NCBI RefSeq assembly: GCF_040712315.1
Contig: NC_134017.1
Span: forward strand, 10,322,001-10,386,000
Reading direction: 5' to 3'
Origin: Castanea sativa
Lineage: Eukaryota > Streptophyta > Magnoliopsida > Fagales > Fagaceae
DNA: 64,000 nt
Both the position numbers and the translations under genes were made by a program. The notes beneath the pieces were generated by a model. That model ran no database searches. It worked only from the letters and a program-made list of their open reading frames with translations, and was not told the DNA's origin. This document shows positions 44,781 to 57,867 of the stretch, in pieces. Numbering within the stretch: position 1 is the stretch's first letter; each line of letters begins with the position of its first letter.

Positions 44781-45538
44781 TACAAGTGGGAGTAAAAATA
44801 TCTTAATCAGGGATATGGGCCATCGGGCCTCGCTAAGGAAGGCCGACCTACTCTTGGGTTTAGGGCTTGTTGATACTCTAGGTCGGCCCATACGCCGAGG
44901 ATCCGAGGACCGAGCCGAGGATTCTTTTCCCCTCGGATGACATCAAAGAACTCCGAGACTTCATGGTACTGTGTTAGGGAATGGCACGGCCAAGACCAAT
45001 GGTTAAAGTGGGGTGAACCCCTAATGCATCGTGTAAGCACCGGTGTTGAAGAAATGTCAAAGATAAAGGATGCTACTACCACATTAAAGACCTGCACCTA
45101 CCACCCCTGGTCGCATTAATGGGGAGGTGACACTTGAACAAGAGGAAGGGAAACTTCTAGTTACTGTTCAAAGGCACTAAGAAAAGAAATATCTAGGCTA
45201 AGGGAGGAATTGGGGCAACACGTGTATAAAGTATTAAAAAGATGAGTATTTAAGGAGGGACCAAAAACAGAAACGGAGAAAACTTTTTGTAACCTAAAAA
45301 GAAAAAAAGACAAAGGGTGAGATATAATATAAGAACAGCTCTCGGCTTACGTCCGAGGAGGCCCAGTTACAATATTCCTTGTTGTTTTCAATTACTTGCG
45401 ATTTTTAGTTTGTCATTTAATCCTCATATACTTCTAACCTGGGTTTCAAGCCCACACTCTACAAATTCTTATTGTTTAAGGCTCATTGGGCCTGAGCCCA
45501 TAACTGTTCTTGGGTCCAGGTGCAATTGTGCACTTACA
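44781..45538 (+). repeat. 3' LTR of element B
   Basis: About 758 bp, TACAAGTGGGAGTAAAA to GCACTTACA, followed by the TSD AGTCT. Exact start uncertain by 3 bases. Long stretches (over 100 bp) are identical to the 5' LTR, separated by clusters of 1-3 base indels. Confidence 0.9.
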
Positions 45539-45849
45539 AGTCTCACTGTACTTTTTAGTACTATTCATGAGTCATACTATACTATTTCAGTTAACTTTTA
45601 TCTTTATCCAAGATACTTTAAGTAAAAAAAATTTAGTTTCAGCAAAATAAGCAGATCATAAATAGATCCGTAATGTAATATTTTCCCTAATCAACCTAGG
45701 TCTCATTTAGGACTGCTAATTGTTTATTGGCTTAAAAAATAAGCTATACAAAAGTGGAGATTAATTTTTACACAATCTAAAGAGATTCGAATGCACTTTA
45801 ATAATGTTTTGCCCATTTTTCTACCAAAGTATCAATGACACCCTGCTTA

Positions 45850-46492
45850 GAGCATCCACACCAGTTCATGTAAAAGTTTCTAAAATAGAAATAACTACCA
45901 ATTTTACACATTTTGAGCAAAAAAACTCCCCCATCAGTGGATGTAAAAATGTCTAAAATTGTGCAAATCTATCCCCGAGCTACAGTAACCATGTATATTT
46001 ACATGGCTACTGTAGCTCATTCATCCCATTATTTTATAATTTTTCGTTCACTCCTTTTTTTCTCTCTCATTTCCGTGCTCAACAAACCCAGTTAAAACTC
46101 ATCTTCTTCTTTTTCCTCAGATGCACACAAACACAAACTCACCCGCACACAAACACACCCACACACAAACACACCCACACAGAGATACACTTGCTCAAAA
46201 AAAAAACAGAGATACACAAACACAGAGCTGTGGATCATGATCGGAGCTCGCGGATCGTTGATTGGAGCCGCAGATCATGGATCGGAGCCGCGAATCGTGG
46301 ATCGGAGCTCAGAGCTCGTGGATTGGAGAGGGAGAGTTGGTTTGAGCTCGTGGATCGAAGAGGGAGAGTTGATCTGAGATGAAGGATCAGAGAGGGAGAG
46401 TTGATCTGAGAGGTGGATCAGAGAGGGAGGGTTGATCTGAGATGTGGATCGGAGATGGATCTGAGATGTGGATCGGAGAGGGAGAGATGGGT

Positions 46493-46529
<37 letters not shown>

Positions 46530-46660
46530 AAATGAGAAATGGGGAGAGAGAGAGCATGCGCGAATTATATGCGGTAGTTGAGAGAAATAATAAAAAAGTG
46601 AGGAAATTGATTATTTAATTAAAAAAGAAGGTAAAATAGAGGAACTGATGTGGGTGTATT
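45850..46660. mobile_element. GAGCATCCAC-type MITE with GA/GATC-rich core
   Basis: The left end GAGCATCCACACCAGTTC follows TTA (45847-45849). The right end, inverted, reads ATACACCCACATCAGTTC and is decayed, so the target-site duplication is not certain. A strong hairpin GAGCTACAGTA...TACTGTAGCTC lies at 45977-46018. The core has CA-rich (46110-46180), GATCGGAGC-type and (GA)n (46495-46523) repeats. TIR flavour and TTA fit a PIF/Harbinger MITE. Confidence 0.6.
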
Positions 46661-46935
46661 GTAAAAATAGATGTGTAAAATAGAAAAAGTAGGTTTTTAA
46701 TCAGTTTGATTAAAAATGAGAAAAAGTAGCCAACAAATCTCTGAATGTGGTTTTCTTTCTATAATATATATATATATATATTACTTATTTAACTCTACTA
46801 TTTAAAATTTCTAAAGAAGTCAATTTGTGAATATTTTAGAACATTCAAAGCTTAAAGTCGGCAGATTGAAAGTAGTTTAAATAATAGTATAAATAACATG
46901 TTAATCTACTCATAAAATAAGGAAATAAATTAATC

Positions 46936-47260
46936 TAATTAAGGCCCACCGCTTATTAAAATGACCATGTTGTGTCATGCACCTTGCTAACTTAAAAAGA
47001 TTCCACCAATAAAGTTATCTTTGCACCATAAAAATTATTTAAATATAGTAATATTGTCTATCTATTTAGAGGACTTGTTTCTTAGACGTCACTGACTTTT
47101 TTTTTTTTTGGTTAGAAACACAAGGAAGTCTTGGTTGAGTTGCAACTTGCAAAACTCTTAACATTGTGAAATTAATCTAATTAAGCCCAACCACATATAT
47201 TAAAATTACAATGTTTGTCATGTAGCCTTGCTAAATTAAAATTTTCCCACCAATAAAATG
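46936..47260. repeat. Dispersed AT-rich repeat, two tandem-like halves
   Basis: Two related blocks (46936-47073 and 47182-47260) share CCATGTTGTGTCATG-like, CTTGCTAA and CCACCAATAAA words. Related fragments flank the solo LTR and SINE at 32335-33755. Non-coding. Confidence 0.5.
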
Positions 47261-47324
47261 TTTTATAACTTGGTAGATACCTAGATAAGGACAAAATTTA
47301 ATTATGAAATTAGTTGTAACCTTA

Positions 47325-47660
47325 TGTTACAACCTTACTCAATAAAAGAAATATTACTATATATTTTGAAAATTTTATCGTTGAATTGCATATTTTTTAC
47401 GTTCTTAATACACATGTCAAATTTTGTGTCAGTTGAATATTATTTACTATATAGTCTATAAGCTTATATTTTATGCATAATTTTAAATTACAACAACTTG
47501 CAATTTAAACAATTTATTGATGACATAGTAATTGATCTTTAATCTTCTATAAATTTTATAAGCATGGAAGATATAAGAAGAAGATATAATCTAATGATGA
47601 ATTTGTCAAAATTCACCTCCAATGATATTGAGTAAGGTTACAATCATTTTTGTAATTAAA
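47325..47660. mobile_element. MITE-like element, relative of 7874-8215
   Basis: Colinear with the invertase intron 2 element over about 300 bp. The ends differ: here GTTGTAACCTTATGTTACAAC at the left and TTGAGTAAGGTTACAATC at the right give the inverted match. Non-coding. Confidence 0.55.
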
Positions 47661-48472
47661 CTTTTGTTTCTAGCTAACAAATTTTTAGAAGACACTTTGG
47701 TTTTTGCTAGACAATTTCATTTTGATAGTTCTTTCATCTTAAGTCTCAAATGTATATGGTCTATCGGATTGGGCCTTATTAAGTGTCCAGCAGTTCATTG
47801 AGCTTTTGTGAAGTGAGTGAGTTTTAATATTTCTTTGAACTTGGTCATACCTATTGGTTTATTTGGGTTTCCAAAGTTATAATGAGCTTGACTTTTTTCC
47901 TTATTAGCTCATTCTGTGTAAATAAGGACCATTTAGTCAGAGTCCTTGTTTCTTTAAAAAAAAAAAATAGAGAGCTAAGAGTCCATGTTCGTGGATCATA
48001 AAGTCCAACTTGGTTTTTAACAAAACATAAAATCTAGCTTGCTTGTGGGTCTTTCAGCCCATTTAATTTTGCAGGTTCTTTAGCTCGGCTTAAGCCTTTT
48101 ATGATTAATTCAGTTTTATAACCCAATGATATAATGTGGACTTGTGGGCCATTTGTAATTGGGTTAATTTCACATTTTACCTTGCAGGTTTTTCCCCATC
48201 AATTTGGGCTTTTGAGCCTTTTAGTTATTAAGCCTTTTACTTATTATTTATTATAAAAATGTTAAGAAAATATTATAGATATATTATTTCTTTTTATATA
48301 TTGAGCTCACCTGTTTTTGCCTTGCTCCGAGAGGCAAGAGATTCACGGTAGGTTTTTTTGGGAGCTAGTGAGCTACCATGCTCATCAGGCTAAATTCAAT
48401 ATGTAAAGATAGTAGGTTACTATTGGTAGTTAAAAGGTAATATTAATTGTGGGTTTTAATAAGAATCTGTAA
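47661..48472. other. Intergenic, nothing recognised
   Basis: Slightly less AT-rich around 47740-48200 but with no convincing frame. Confidence 0.4.
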
Positions 48473-48540
48473 GACTTAGATTAGGTTAGAGTAGAATTCT
48501 ATCTTGTATATATATATATATAAATAAAAAAACTATGGTG
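48473..48540 (+). mobile_element. SINE family 2, 3' tail fragment
   Basis: GACTTAGATTAGGTTAGAGT, TTCTATCTTGTATATATATA and A-rich end. The head is missing. Confidence 0.6.
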
Positions 48541-48804
48541 AAAAATAATATGAAAATTAGCCTATTATATATTATTTTTTATGCAAACAGACAATAAATG
48601 GTAATTAATCTCTAATCTAAATATAGAAAGGGTTTGTAATTTTGTATGTTAAAGTTACCCTTCCTCTTTTCTTTTTTGATGAGAGCAAAGTTACTCTTTC
48701 ACTGTTAATACTACAAATGCAAATGTTACAGTAATGTTTTTAGCATATTTGTATATGAAAACGTATGCTCTCTTGGCATTTTCAGCATATTTGAATTTGT
48801 TTGA

Positions 48805-49105
48805 GGCATGGTTTTAAATCTCACAAGATTTCACTATCTTAAAATATTGGTCAAAAAATTCTCCGTCTAGATATTGAGATATATCAGCCTAGTTATAAAA
48901 AAAATTAAAGTAAAATATATTTAAAAATTCTGTAATAAATGTTTAACACAAGTGATTATATCGATATTATTAAAAATATATATATGAAAAGGGGAAAATT
49001 TTTAAAGATATAACTTATCATGGAAAATCTTGCCTGTCAAATTACGAAAATATCAATTATCATGAAAAATCTCGGCTGGGCCTTGGTGAGATCTCCTTGG
49101 GTGAA
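48805..49105. repeat. Dispersed repeat, copy 2
   Basis: Colinear with 31236-31615 but without the SINE insertion. Ends near AATCTCGGCTGGGCCTTGG. Confidence 0.65.
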
Positions 49106-49469
49106 AGAAAGATGATGAGTTGTCCTTTCAGAGCATTCTCATCAAGAATATTATAAAATATAACATTTAGCATCTTAAAAAGTTACTTTGTTCATTTTAA
49201 CAACTTACTTTATAATACACCAAACATTAGAGGTTCTATTATTTTACCACTTCATTTAAATATATATATTTTTATTCTTTCTTTATGTTTTCAATTAACT
49301 ACCATTAGTTATAAAGTTTTATTCCTCCAACTACCATGAATGCATCTTGTGCTTGATGCGTATGAGATAGGGGAAGTAAAATCAGGTTAATTGCAATAAA
49401 CAGGTTAATTAAGTTTAAACATAATTATGGCTAATTGCAATTCATTTTTTTATACCAGAAAAGGAAACA

Positions 49470-50356
<887 letters not shown>

Positions 50357-50364
50357 ACTACTAC

Positions 50365-51031
50365 CTATGAAGCACGAGTGCGTTTCGGGATTCGGGTGCG
50401 GGTGCGGGTGCGGGAGCGGGTGCGGGACTCGGCAATTTTTGAAAAAGTAGGGTGCGGGTGCGGCGGGGTGCGGTGATTAAAAAATTATTAAAAATATTTT
50501 TATTTATATTTTTAATATATTGCTAAACATACTTTTTTCACGTTATATAAATATATACCAAATTTAAGAGCAATGGTAAATAATAACTAGAATACAGAGA
50601 ATAGGAGAGAGCCTAGCTGAAGAGTGAAGGTAGAGAGTGGGAGAGAGGCTCAAGAAAAATGAAGAGGGAGAGGGTTGGGTCTTGGTTTTTTTCCAAACGG
50701 TGCGTTTGCACCTTTTTTTTTTTTTTTTTTTTTTTTCCAGCCATACGCACCTGTTGTTGTTGTTGTTGTTTTTATTTTTTTGAATTTCGGCCGGTATCGG
50801 CAGATTTCGGCCGATATCGGCCAATTTCACCCGATACGGACCGATTCGGGCCGAATCGGCGCGATTTCGCGCGCGTCGGCCCGAATCGGCGCCGAATCGC
50901 GCCGAAAAAAATGATTTTTTATTGCCAGACGCGGCATGGACGCGCAGGCAGCGGCGTCGCCTGCGCGTCGCCGCGTCCGGCCGCGTCCGACGCGGGTGCG
51001 GCGGCCCAAACGCCGCACCTGTGCTTCATAG
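50365..51031. mobile_element. hAT-type non-autonomous element
   Basis: Ends CTATGAAGCACGAGTGCG and, inverted, CTATGAAGCACAGGTGCG. The 8-bp duplication ACTACTAC is exact (50357-50364 and 51032-51039), which marks hAT. Both subterminal regions are GC-rich: GGTGCGGGTGCGG repeats left, CGGCCGATATCGG and GCGTCGCC repeats right. The centre is AT-rich with a T run (50713-50736) and GTT repeats. Long ORFs across it are low-complexity. No transposase. Confidence 0.85.
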
Positions 51032-51165
51032 ACTACTACACATAAACAAAATTCTGCTACAACCAAACCATTTAGCTTTGATAGCAGCTTCCACTAAGGC
51101 TTCTTAAGTTGCTGCATTAGCTGTTGATGCTCCACTGCTAGCAGCAGCTACCTAAAGCAGAAATC

Positions 51166-51360
51166 CAGTAGCTACCCAGTGCAAAAAAAAAAACCAGTGC
51201 AGAGGAAAAAATAGCAGTTAAATTAAAACCAGTGTAGAATAAGAAAACAACAACCCACACTCTGCAAGCAGCAGCTATCCAATGCAGAAATCGAGCAGCT
51301 ATCCAGTGCAGAAAAACCAGTGCAGAGGAAAAAACAGCAGTTAAATTAAAACCAGCAGAA
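51166..51360. repeat. Local direct duplication
   Basis: Two copies of a unit with AGCTA(C/T)CCAGTGCA, CCAGTGCAGAGGAAAAAA and AGCAGTTAAATTAAAACCAG (about 51166-51238 and 51289-51360). Non-coding. Confidence 0.75.
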
Positions 51361-52830
51361 ACAATACCCAATATAGATGGGATGAGGTAGTATCACATTA
51401 TCTTAAAGTCCAGCAAAAATCACATCAAGTGAACTATTAATCAAGCCAAAAAATTTTGTAAATCACTTGGGGCATCTAATGAAGACCAGCATTGGTATGA
51501 ACCCTAAAAACACACGACCAACAATGTCTCTAGACTCAAACAGAAATAATAGAAAAGAAGATGCTATTGCACAACTAATTTCTAAATTCTTTTGCTAGCT
51601 CAGAAAATGCAGGTAAAGAGAAAAGAAAGAAATAAAACTGACAAATCTTTTAATTGATAAACTACACATCAATAGTAATAATCCTTGAAACAATTCCTTG
51701 ATGTAATTTAGTCACATCATCATCTATTATCCATATAAGCAAAATCCTCCCAATCCAAAAATTTGTTGACATGAGTCCTTTGTAAAATGAAAAACCAGTA
51801 CATGAACAATGAAAACCAAACATTTTCCTTGGTTATCTCAGCAAAAAATAAAAGGAAATAAAATTCTAGTGCATGTGGCATTAAGTAATCCATCAAAATT
51901 CTCAAAACTACCCAACCATCAATCACTAGTTCACACTCCAATTCTATTTTTATTTTTATTTTTATTTTCATTCTTTGTTTAGGACTTTTGCTCAAGCTTA
52001 CAAGTGCAGCCCATGATAATAAAATCCAAACACAAATTCTCAAAAAGCAACCAAATTTGCATTGATCACACCATAAAAGGATCAAGACATAACATCAATA
52101 AAATCCCTTACAATGTAAAAGAAAGAACATCAATATCGATGTTTTGATCATTGTCCATGTAAGAACAACAAGCCTCTCCCTCTTCAAGCTCAATCTCCCA
52201 TATCTCCACCACCACCAATAGAAAACCCTTAACACTGACCTAAATTTAACTATAATAACCCAAACTTTCCTCCGATATTTCACTTCCCCTCAACTAAAAT
52301 ATGATCAGGCCACAAAATATCAAAAACCCCACTTCAAGAAATCCAAAACCCAGTAAAACCAAATAATCAAAATCCCACAAAATCACCAAATTCAGTTCTT
52401 GATCATCCAAAAAAAAAACCTCCAAAATATCACATGCCTTGAAATAATAGCTGATCAAGACCACAAAATATCAAAAACCCACATCCCAAAAATTTGCAAC
52501 CACTGTAGTCACACTTGTCTCCCACCTTGCCCCTTGTTGATTGGGTGACCACTATTACATAATTGCTCTTCAATCACCACTACCACAACTAAAGTTAACT
52601 TGAATCTTTCACCAAAAGAGAAACTATTTGCACCGGAGAAAAACGTCAAAATTGTAGGTGGTTTACCAGAAAATTAACGAACCAACACTTAGTCCCAACT
52701 AAAATTTCTCCATAGTAGAAGAAAGGTGCATACATATACACACATATGGGCTTTTGATTTTTTAAACCTATCACTTCCAGCATAAATAACTCTTGGTTGA
52801 TTTGCTGACAAAAATCAGTGTATTGGTGTT
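51361..52830. other. Intergenic, nothing recognised
   Basis: AT-rich. The 121-codon minus-strand ORF (51720-52085) shows no family. Contains a (TTTTTA)n tract at 51950-51968. Confidence 0.4.
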
Positions 52831-52835
52831 CTTGT

Positions 52836-53701
52836 TGTTAGGTTCTAAGACTTTAGGAACTTATGTATTAGAACTTCACTTTGTATATGTTGGCAACCCA
52901 CGATCAAAACAATGAGTCCAAGTTTAGACTTGCTCAAAGTTTGGTTAAGTGTAAGTTTGGAATCGAGTAATTGCAGGAATTTATTGGTCAAATTTTGCAA
53001 GGCTTGATCAATTGAAAATTAGACTTAATTGATTGAATCTCGCAAAACAATAATTTTTTGCAGTAGTTTCAAACCAGCCCAAGCCTATATGACGTGTAGG
53101 GTTAAGTGTTTTACTCCAAGTATAAAAGGAAAAACCCTAACTACGTTTTAGATGTCTTTTGTTGAGTTGTATGTTGAATTTTTTGTGAGATCTGAGATAT
53201 GTTGACCTTCATACACACACATCGAGCTATCAAGATCAAGATTTACATCAAGAACATGATGTTTGCTTCAGTTGCTGCATAAAGAACTTTCAAGAAGATC
53301 TGAAACCTTTGAGAGGTGTTTCAAAGTCACAAGTAGGAGAACGAGTGGTTGATGCAAATCAAGGAAAAAAATAATCCGTGAACTCGGAGCTGTCACGTGG
53401 TCGCGGTAGTAAGTTTTTCATACGAGGTAGCAATAGGATGTTAGTGGTCTAAGTCTTATTGTACAAATTTCAATTCTTTCATAGTGGATATGCTTTTACC
53501 TTAAGGATAGCTAGGTTAAATCCTCCCCATATTTTTTACCGGTTAGGTTTTCCTGAGTCATTAGATCTTTGTGTTCTTTACTTTCCGCATATATCTATTT
53601 TACACATATTTGTTTAACCTAGACTTAATTAACAAACTTGTTAATCAACTTGGCTTAATATTAAGTTAAACATATTGTGTTAAGGGGTCAAAAACTTAAC
53701 A
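52836..53701 (+). mobile_element. Solo LTR (copia-like), plus orientation
   Basis: Starts TGTTAGGTTCTAAGAC and ends GTCAAAAACTTAACA. It is colinear with the minus-strand solo LTR at 14330-15260 (shared TCAAAAC, TTTAGACTTGCTC-like, TCCTCCCC and TTACCGGTTAGGTTTTCCT-like blocks). The flanks CTTGT (52831-52835) and CTTTT (53702-53706) are a duplication with one mismatch. ATAAAAGGAAAAACCCTAAC (near 53122) is a TATA-type start region. No internal domains. Confidence 0.75.
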
Positions 53702-56700
53702 CTTTTTTCACTACCCCTCCTAATTACTAAAAGATGAACTTTCATTGTTGCATGGACCATTGTTTTGACAACAACACAGAACTTCCCTCTCCAAGGCTCA
53801 TGTCAGCATATTTTGATAGAAGATAAAGACATTCAACTAGATCAATACATATATCTTTTTTTTTTAAAAGAAAAGAAAACATAAAGACAATGAAGAAGGA
53901 TAAAACAGCAAACACTGAAGTCGTTATATGTGTGCTAGCAAAAACATGTCGATGACGAATTGCAACAAAATAATATGAAGAAACCATGAGAAAACTATCA
54001 CACAGTGGGAAATTACTTTGTAGGAGAAGCCAATCTCAAACCTAAATTTCCCATAGGCATGCGAACAAAATAATGAATCATACCTAATAAGTTGTTGTGT
54101 CACAACTCTCAGCCTTTTCTTTTGGAATCAATACTTGTGCAGTTTCACCCATCAACTTCCATTTCACAATTTGCAATAGATACCAGAGAAAGCAGAACAT
54201 CAACTAGCATTGTAAACTTCTTTTGAAAAACAAATAAACCCAAAACCATAAAACCAAAAAATGCTTCTTGGAGGAAATAATTCATACAATGTACTAGCTT
54301 TTGTAATCCTTTTGTAGGAATACAATGGCTAATACAATTTCTAACTGTAAAGGCCATTTGTGAAATCACAACAAAACTCAAAACTTTCAATAAACACTCT
54401 AAAAACATAAACACTATAAAAACATCTTAATGCTTTATTTGTTCAATAAAGCTTTCAATAAGTACCATATCATATGACTAACACATGTGGTTGGCTACCC
54501 ATTACCACAAATTCTATATTCTAAAGTCTACAAAATAACAAATCATAACCAAAATCTCTTTTTAAGTCAAACCTGTGCATACATAGTTTTTAGCAACACT
54601 AAACTAGCAATGTAGTTCACAAAAAGTTCACAATTTCACATACATAACTCGTATGAAAATATAATAAAAACTCACACTCCTGAAGTTCCTACGACTTGCC
54701 ATGTAATTGGCATAAATGATTGATAAGGTCCGATTGGAGTTGAGAATGAATTTCTTGGTCTTTAATGCGTTCATGACTTTGGATAAATGTCATAAATCCA
54801 TTTGCATGCTCATATGACACTTGTATATGAGGATTATTCACTTCATCAATTTGTTCGTAATCGAAGTCTACCACTTCATTTTCTTCTCACCCATCTTTAA
54901 CAATTATGTTATGGAGAATTATGCACACTTTCATGATTTTTTGGAGCATTTCAAGATTAAAAAAAACGTACAGGTCTACGAACAATTGCGAATTGTGCCT
55001 GTAGTACTCCAAATGCATGCTCAACATCCTTACTATACGCTTCTTAGGCTTTTGCAAATAATTTTCTTTTTTTTCTCCTTGTGGAGCTGGAATTGTCTTC
55101 ACAAATGTTGCTCACTTTGGATATACGCCATCAACAAGGTAATATCTCATTGTGTAGTTAAAACCATTAATTGAGTAATTAACTGGAGGAGCACGTTTTT
55201 GTGCTAACTTAGAAAATACTGGTAATCATTCTAATACATTAATATCATTATTGGACCTAGGTAACCCAAAAAATGCATGTCATATTCAAAGATCATATGA
55301 TGCCACTGCTTTCAAAATAATAGTCAGCTCACAAATATGACCACAATATTGACCTTTCCATGCACATGACAATTTTTTCATTTTCAATGCATACAATTAA
55401 TTAAACCTAGCATACCTGAAAATCCACGCCTTTTGTAATGGACCAACAATCTAGTAATGTTTTCATTATTTGGCTTCCTCAAATATTCCTCAGAGAAAAT
55501 ATCAACCATCGCAGTAACAAATTTTTTCAAACTCTGTAGGGTAGTGGTTTCTCCAATCCGCACATACTCATCCATAAAATCACTCGTTACTCCATACGCA
55601 AGCATCTTGAGTGCAACAGTTGTTGAGGACTCTTTTTTCACCCCACGTGGCACTACTTCATTGGTAACCCATGCCACATCAACATATGGATTGGGCTCAC
55701 ACAATGAATTAAAGCTCACGACCCATATCACCTCTCTTACACTCATGGCAAACGGCTTCTTCAACAAGAAGCTCATATTTACACAAAATCACAACAAAAC
55801 CCAAGGTACGACATCTCATCTTCGGCTTATGATCCAAGCTCATAAGTCTCTTTGGGGAAACTTTAGGAGTCATGGTTTGGAAGGCTAAGAGGTATGTTCA
55901 GTAAAGCTCTAGCGGTTTAAAGTTGATAAAAGAAATATGTTGCTTAACGTGTCTTCTTCAACCCCTAAACTCTGACGAGTCCATGTGTAGCGGGTAACAT
56001 ATGGTAAGCATCTCTTATCACATAGCACTTAAAATGATAAAATTTCATATTACTCTTTTCCTAAAACTTAATATTCATCATGTGACAAATACTCAATATC
56101 CCCAGCCATCTTACTGTTGGGAACATAACTATTCATTCAGTCCCCAACTATTACTATACAAATTTAGAAACTTCATTATATTATTCTACATAAATTATAT
56201 TACTACTTTCAGCTAAAATCCAACTCAAACACATGGTCTAATCTGATTGGCTACCTTTTATCTCCAACTATATGCAAAATATTTATGATATCTCTCATAC
56301 CCAGCTGCTGTCTGCAACAATCAAACCATATATTTCTCTGGCAGCTATCAGAGCAAAGTATTAAATACTCTTTTTGCTCAACAAGATTATGTCACAGCAC
56401 AATGAGGCCTTGACTAAATCTCTAAAGTTTCATTACCTTTCAACCAATCCTTCTATTACTTGCTAAAAATGTGTTGTAATAGAACCTTACACCAAAAACA
56501 CAAACACCCAAAAGGGAAAACATTTCCAGCAGAATCCCAGCAGTGTATTTAGCACTTGACACCTGGCTGGGAATAATATAAGCAGCCATTTAATGCTGAA
56601 ATTTCAGCTACCAGCTGCTATACCCAAGATAGTAAGATACCCTTGAAAGAGATCTTACAATTTTCAGCCAAAACCATAAAGTAAATGTTGAGTGACCTTT

Positions 56701-57867
56701 CCAACACTTTGAAATCACTATGCTGACCTCTTTTGCTTCTACCCAAAGTGACAACTGTCTCATGATAGTTGTCACAGCTTTTCCTGACAGCTGGGACAGC
56801 TTTTTCAGGATAGATGTAACAGCTGACCCAGCAGCCTTAGCATTACTTTTTTTTTTTCCACATTTGGCTAAAACCAAAACCAACTAAACTAACTATCTTT
56901 TTCTTGCCAAAATACCTTCATTTTCTACTGCTCTTTCCCCCAGCAGCTCTTACCCAAAATAGCAAGAATACCTTAAAGCTAAACATACCATTTTTGCCCA
57001 AATCTTAAGATGGATTTTCTGAAGATTCATTGCTATTTGGGACAGATTTTGGCTGATATTATTTGCTAAAATACCCCTTTAAACTCAGCTAAATAGGACC
57101 CCTCATCAACACCTCAAGGAGGGGACACCAAGGGAGAAGGATAACTCTTTCAAAAACCTCTCTATTCTCTCTCCCAGAGCTCTGAATAAAGTTCTGAGTT
57201 TTTAGTTTCAAAATCAAGAACTAAACTCTTCAGCTCTTAGCTCATAAATGCCTTCATAAGCCCTCATCCATCCTCCAGCAAAAAATTTAACAATACATAC
57301 CAACAGAAAAGCCCAGCAGTAAATTCTAGCAACATTGCTAAACACACTGCAGCACTATTACCCCTCATATACTCATTCTCTCACTCTTCATACTCAGAGA
57401 ATAGACCTATCTTACTGCTCCTATCTTCAAATACTTAAACACATCTCCATACTCTTCTCTTACAAAATCTTTCTTCTTGCAAAGGTTATAATCTCATATT
57501 TTTACTATCTTTAACTATTATATCTCTCATACTTCCATATACTATGTATATTACAAACACTACATCCCACAAAATATCTCTTTCTCCACTTCTCTTACAC
57601 AATTTCATGCACATTTATTACACCATTACATATAACACACTACACTCATCTAAACTCCATTCTCATACTCTCTCACTCTGAAGTTCTACTGTTTTGCTGC
57701 TCATAAACACATATCAATACTCTTCTCTATCTCTCTTATAAAAGTCCTTCTTATGGAAGGCATAAACTTTTATTACTAAAGTACTTCTCCTAGAAGGCAC
57801 CAAGATCTCACATCAAAGCCTTTCTCATGAAAGGCACAAATCCATCTTACATAAAGCCCTTCTCTTA

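Larger units (their letters stand above)
34054..45538 (+). mobile_element. Ty3/gypsy LTR retrotransposon B, Tat-like lineage, inactivated
   Basis: The element is 11,485 bp with an AGTCT target-site duplication (34049-34053 and 45539-45543). Architecture is the same as element A, including the second RNase H, tandem array and antisense gene. Translations are close to element A in RT and integrase but clearly a different family. Coding frames are broken by many small insertions and deletions. In-frame nonsense changes are rarer than in element A. Confidence 0.92.

Noticed and set aside
50659..51045. 128-codon ORF with poly-Phe and Arg-rich parts
   Set aside because: Spans a T run and GC-rich subterminal repeats of a hAT element.
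51720..52085. 121-codon minus ORF with hydrophobic segments
   Set aside because: Low-complexity Lys/Ile repeat in the middle and no recognisable family or splice context.
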